From assembly GCA_900208305.1 (NCBI GenBank), contig OAPG01000002.1, positions 434,001 to 498,000 on the forward strand: a DNA stretch of 64,000 nt, read 5' to 3'. This document shows positions 60,155-64,000 of this stretch, piece by piece. The stretch comes from Melanopsichium pennsylvanicum (taxonomy: Eukaryota; Basidiomycota; Ustilaginomycetes; Ustilaginales). A program made the translations under genes and the position numbers. The first letter of the stretch is position 1, and every line of letters starts with the position of its first letter. Below the pieces are notes generated by a model. That model was given only the letters and a program-made list of their open reading frames with translations, did no database searches and was not told where the DNA came from.

Positions 60155-63100
60155 TCACTCAGGAGTACGGTTAGACGGTTGGTCATGACCACGCGGACGA
60201 GGCGGGTAGGGCCAGTATCTGGCTTCTTCGCCCGTTCCTGCTGGACGTGCTCCAGGTGCCATACCTCGACCAGGTGCTGGGAACGTGCCTAAAATGGGTG
60301 GCAAGGAGCGTCCCGCTGCCCCTAAGGATGGCAGGTGAGGTGCACCCGCCTTGCCAGAGCTAGCCGACAAAGACGGCAGAGAAGGTCGAGGCAAGCTCTG
60401 CGAGGGAAAGCTCGAGTAAGGGCTACTGGACGATCGATAGGCGCTGCCGGTCGAAAAGCCGCCTACCGCTGAAGGTCCGTGGCTTGCGCTTGCCGATGGA
60501 GCTAATGAAGTAGAAGGTCCCGGCGACTGAGAATATCGCTGCCATCGCTGCTCGTAAGCGGGCCTATCATTCGTGGACGAGAGGGCTGCCGTGAGAGGCC
60601 CGCTGGAGGGTCTGCCCCTCGCAGCCAAGGCGGTGGACGCCGCTGCAGGGCTTGGATACATACTCGCGACACCGGGCGAAGCGTATCGACTGTAGCCGTG
60701 AGTCGCGCCAAAGCTGGCACTGGTGGGCGAGATCTCCTCCCCGCTGGCAGAATGACGCAGGTCACCGGGAGGCATGCTGTGCGATTCAGGTTCTCGCGAT
60801 CGACCAGCGCTACCGTACATTCCATATCCGGCACGTTCACGCTCAACTTGGGCTTCGTCGTGCAAATGGCTCGTCATCGAAGAGACGGATCTGGCCATGT
60901 GGCCTGCACCAGAAACGCTGCCTGGCGGCATTGAGTATCTCGAAGCTGGCATGCCGCGCTCGACTGGATGCGAAGGTGGTGCCATCGCTGCGTAGCCTGG
61001 TGAGGGCGAGGGTCGGCGATGCGCCTCGTACGGCGGGTCGTACATCCAAGATCGTGAGTCGCCACTCCCTTCCCGCAGCTCTCGACCATCTGCGACAGCA
61101 CGGTGAGATTCGACGCCTTCATACGTGTTTGCACGCTCACCGTGGCCGTCTCGTATGGATCGATTTTCAGAGCTGAGAGGTCGAGCAGTTTGGATGCGAT
61201 CTGCAGTAAGTGGTCTCTGATCGCGTTCGGGAACCTGCCTGGCGTGGAGACCAGGTGGCATCGAGACATCGCGTCCTACCGGAGCATGGGAGGTCTGTTC
61301 GCGCTCTGCTGGCCACTCGTGCAGGGAGGATCGTCTCTGAGCACGGCTGCTAGCTGCATCGTTCGTATCGTTGAGAAGAGAGTCGATCTGCAAGCCACGG
61401 CGCTGAACCGGCGGCTCAGGAGGCTCGTCTCGCATCTCGACATCGGCAACGTCGCCTTGACCGGAAGTGAGGCCCGGAGGTCGCGGGAGATGGGTGGCGC
61501 GAGACGCTGCCTCGTTGGCAAAACCAGAAACTGACATTGTTGATACCGCCATAGGTCCACCTGCTTGAGAGTGGGATGGTGGGGCTACGGCAGCGTTGCT
61601 TGCGAAGCGTTGACGCACGAACGCAAGCGCGGCCACCTCACGCTCGGCCTGAGGAAGGTCTGTATGACTTCGAGCAAGCGCTGCGGCTTCGGCAAAGTCG
61701 ACCTCGTTCTCGTTTCGAGCGAAGTAGTTGCGCGCCTGAGCAGCCGATTTCTGCGCGAGGGTTGACGAAACGACCTCCCATCGAGGTCCATGCACCACGA
61801 GCGCACGCAGAAACTCGGAACGCTCCGCTACGGACCAGTAAGACGATGTCGGCTGCTTGCCTCGACCTCTGCCAGCTCCTTCTCCACCCTCCTCCCCTGG
61901 GCCGGCTGTCTTGCTGCGACGCTTCTTTCCCACCTTTCGCCCGTCGGGGTCTTGCTCGCTTGATAACTGCTGCAGGGATGCAGCGTCGGAGCCAGATGGC
62001 GGAGCGGCCGAAGCGGCAGAGTTCGCATCACCTGGAGCTGTGCCATTGAACAAGCCGGCGAGGGCTCCCAAAGCTTCCGCAGCAGCCAGGTCGCTGTCTT
62101 CCACTCTTGCTTTTTCTTCCGTTGGGTCTGCAGCGGCAGCTGGTCCGCTGACTTCGGACGTCGACCCCCCTGGCGCAGGCGCATCTGTTGCCTCTATCTT
62201 TGGTCCAGACGAAGGTATGGCCGGAATGGAAGGCACGTCCATGTTGGCCCCATCGAGCACGCCGCTGTCTTTCTTGAGGCTGTTCCTGGGTTTGCGCGGC
62301 TTGTCGGCAGCACTTGCGCTGTCGGACTTGGCGCGCTTCGATTTGGGTCCTTTTCGCTTTTCTCTGGGCTCGATGCTGCCAGTTTCGGATTCGTTCCGAT
62401 CAGCAGGGCGTTTGCGGCCAGCAGACATGTCTTCTGCCACCACAGCAGAACCGCCTTCAAGCCCAGCTGGCAGCATTCGGCTCCGACCGCCCCTGCGTCC
62501 GTTGCTAGACACGGGCGCATCGACCTGTACTAGAGACGGGTCTGTGAGGTCCGTGGGCGAGCGGATACCCGATCCGTCTTCGACATCGTCCGCCTCCTCC
62601 CCTTTGGCGGACTTCAAGTCAGCCATGAGAGCGCTACCCTTAGCCTTCTTGGGCTTGCCGCGAGCCTTGCGCTTCCTCTCCCTGTTCCTTGCCGCTGCCA
62701 GCGCTTTGAAATCGTTTCCTGCCAGCTTCTTGCTAAGATAGTAGTAGCGCACGCACTGTGATGGCGTCTTGTGAGGCAGAGCCTGTGCGATTTTGCCGAA
62801 TTGCTTTGGCCATAAGGCGTATCGACGGGCGAAGATAGCCTTCTCCTCCTCGGACCAGACATCCGGATCAAACTCATCAAGATAGAAAGCGAGCGGATCA
62901 GCTACGTAGCCGTTGATGTCGTCGAATGGAAGCTTCATGAGGTGGTCCGACTCCGGATTGATATGCATATCGGGAGCAGTCGCAGTGGTGCGCGCGGCTC
63001 GCATGTTGGGATCCTGCATGTCGGCGGTTTCCAAGCTGGCCAAGATCTCGAGGAACTCGGCCTCGGATCGCACAGCGTCGCCGAAGCCGGCGAATCCAGT

Positions 63101-64000
63101 CTGAGCATTTCTTCTGTTAGTTCGGCTCGTGGTGAGAGAGGCACCAAGCACACCACCACCCGCGGCACCGGTTGAGGGCTCCTCGGCGCCGAAGCCGCCC
63201 GGTGTGCCTGCTGGGGTGCTGACGTGAGGCCTTCGCAGCATCTCGCGTCGCTCAGCAGCACGGTCAAGACGTGAGCAGTGCAACTTCCACTCCTCGTTGA
63301 TAGAGCGGTAGCGCTGCTTGAGGGTCTCGATCTTCTGGTTGAGGCGTTTCTTGCGGTCGAGCAGCTGACCGAACAGTTGAGCTTTGGTTTGCTCGGCCTG
63401 CTTGTCACGTTCTTCGAGCCATAGAGGCTGTTCTGAGCTGACGACCTGAGGGATGCCGAGGATCTTCATCTTGAGAATGTTCATCGTGGTGTGTTGCGAG
63501 ATGCGCTGATTCTCAATTAAGATCCTCTTCCAGTCGTCTTGCATCGCCGGGCGATTTAGAATGTGTTTCTGCACAGCCGAGTGGACCGCACGTTCGACTT
63601 GCTCCTTGGTAGTCGGCGTCATCAGCGGCGGCTCAACGACTTTGGCTGCATCATCGATCTGGGCGATTCGCAGGGATGGACCTCTCTCGTCAGCTGCAGG
63701 TACCTCAACTTCTTCGATCCTTGCGTTCTCTTGTCGCATGAGAGCTCGTGCCTCCTTGTCGTCACCATAGTCGACGCGAGGCAGAGTGATCTCCTGGGTC
63801 TGCTTCTCTTTATCGATTGTGGCAGTGACGTAGGGACCTGAGACCTGAATCTGCGACGATACTGCTGGCGCCTCGGCTTCCCTAGCAGGTGGCTCTGATG
63901 TGGGGACCATGGAGCCAGCAGCCTCGGTGGTGGTCGCAGGGTCGGTAGTCAGCGCAATAGATATTGGCTCAGATTCCTTTTCGGGCCGATCAACCTCCAT
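60155..64000 (-). CDS. SNT1: SNT1/NCoR-like corepressor with two SANT domains (reaches right edge)
   Basis: Scaffold of the Set3/NCoR-type histone-deacetylase complex in the nucleus. The open frame covers 1281 residues and the last three bases of the window are an in-frame ATG, so the true start may lie outside. A helical region (KAQLFGQLLDRKKRLNQKIE, then TLKQRYRSINEEWK) precedes the first SANT at about 377-425 (PDVWSEEEKAIFARRYALWP, KQFGKIAQALPHKTPSQCVR, YYYLSKKLAG), which is the NCoR/Snt1 signature. A second SANT is at about 722-772 (SSYWSVAERSEFLRALVVHG, PRWEVVSSTLAQKSAAQARN, YFARNENEVDF). Between them lie nuclear-localisation-like blocks (RERKRKARGKPKKAKGS). The last 480 residues are disordered and rich in Pro, Ser, Arg, with no domain seen. 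Confidence 0.88.
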   Translation of the reverse strand: MEVDRPEKESEPISIALTTDPATTTEAAGSMVPTSEPPAREAEAPAVSSQIQVSGPYVTATIDKEKQTQEITLPRVDYGDDKEARALMRQENARIEEVEVPAADERGPSLRIAQIDDAAKVVEPPLMTPTTKEQVERAVHSAVQKHILNRPAMQDDWKRILIENQRISQHTTMNILKMKILGIPQVVSSEQPLWLEERDKQAEQTKAQLFGQLLDRKKRLNQKIETLKQRYRSINEEWKLHCSRLDRAAERREMLRRPHVSTPAGTPGGFGAEEPSTGAAGGGVLGASLTTSRTNRRNAQTGFAGFGDAVRSEAEFLEILASLETADMQDPNMRAARTTATAPDMHINPESDHLMKLPFDDINGYVADPLAFYLDEFDPDVWSEEEKAIFARRYALWPKQFGKIAQALPHKTPSQCVRYYYLSKKLAGNDFKALAAARNRERKRKARGKPKKAKGSALMADLKSAKGEEADDVEDGSGIRSPTDLTDPSLVQVDAPVSSNGRRGGRSRMLPAGLEGGSAVVAEDMSAGRKRPADRNESETGSIEPREKRKGPKSKRAKSDSASAADKPRKPRNSLKKDSGVLDGANMDVPSIPAIPSSGPKIEATDAPAPGGSTSEVSGPAAAADPTEEKARVEDSDLAAAEALGALAGLFNGTAPGDANSAASAAPPSGSDAASLQQLSSEQDPDGRKVGKKRRSKTAGPGEEGGEGAGRGRGKQPTSSYWSVAERSEFLRALVVHGPRWEVVSSTLAQKSAAQARNYFARNENEVDFAEAAALARSHTDLPQAEREVAALAFVRQRFASNAAVAPPSHSQAGGPMAVSTMSVSGFANEAASRATHLPRPPGLTSGQGDVADVEMRDEPPEPPVQRRGLQIDSLLNDTNDAASSRAQRRSSLHEWPAEREQTSHAPVGRDVSMPPGLHARQVPERDQRPLTADRIQTARPLSSENRSIRDGHGERANTYEGVESHRAVADGRELREGSGDSRSWMYDPPYEAHRRPSPSPGYAAMAPPSHPVERGMPASRYSMPPGSVSGAGHMARSVSSMTSHLHDEAQVERERAGYGMYGSAGRSREPESHSMPPGDLRHSASGEEISPTSASFGATHGYSRYASPGVASMYPSPAAASTALAARGRPSSGPLTAALSSTNDRPAYEQRWQRYSQSPGPSTSLAPSASASHGPSAVGGFSTGSAYRSSSSPYSSFPSQSLPRPSLPSLSASSGKAGAPHLPSLGAAGRSLPPILGTFPAPGRGMAPGARPAGTGEEARYWPYPPRPRGHDQPSNRTPE

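Overview
The window is nuclear DNA of a basidiomycete fungus, most likely a smut (Ustilaginomycotina). This rests on the gene set, on short introns with GTAAGT-type donors, on most long genes lacking introns, and on the overall likeness of the proteins; the species is an inference. All recognisable genes are eukaryotic. I see no rRNA, tRNA, CRISPR array, complete transposon or organellar insert.

Layout. 1-1.6 kb: DCP2 mRNA-decapping enzyme (runs off the left edge) and a DUF427 protein. 2.4-3.3 kb: a secreted macrofage-activating-glycoprotein-like protein, then a 3.5 kb gene-less stretch with small hairpins. 6.8-11.7 kb: CYS3, a mitochondrial protein with a degenerate adenylate-kinase fold, and a sirtuin. 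12.8-19.8 kb: NOG2 ribosome-assembly GTPase, a makorin-like RING/CCCH protein and a carotenoid oxygenase. 20.8-24.1 kb: an ERCC6L2-like SNF2 ATPase. 26.6-27.3 kb: one GPI-anchored wall protein alone in almost 6 kb. 29.9-34.1 kb: ELF1 (three exons), an ankyrin protein and a seven-span membrane protein. 36-38.1 kb: ER chaperone BiP. 39.4-46.2 kb: a U1-type zinc-finger protein, a nucleoside hydrolase, a secreted S1/P1 nuclease and a leucine-rich-repeat protein. 46.5-50.8 kb: ATP20, myosin light chain CDC4 and a RGGAGN-repeat (DUF3602, Par32-like) protein. 52.6-60.2 kb: exosome subunit RRP45, a large methyltransferase and elongin C (six short exons). 60.2-64 kb: a SNT1/NCoR-like two-SANT corepressor reaching the right edge.

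Several genes (ELF1, ELC1, CDC4, ATP20, the DUF3602 gene, the DUF427 gene) had to be assembled from short exons; each model was checked for frame continuity and family match. Most neighbours are unrelated housekeeping genes arranged as divergent or convergent pairs. The only functional pairing the layout suggests is the convergent nucleoside hydrolase and secreted nuclease, which could both serve nucleic-acid salvage. I did not find a clearly new multi-gene system. The most interesting items are an alternative 3' end in the DUF3602 gene that would swap a serine/arginine-rich tail for a PPSY tail, the pseudo-kinase-like mitochondrial protein, the micro-exons of ELC1, and a cluster of related hairpins at 4.4-4.9 kb.
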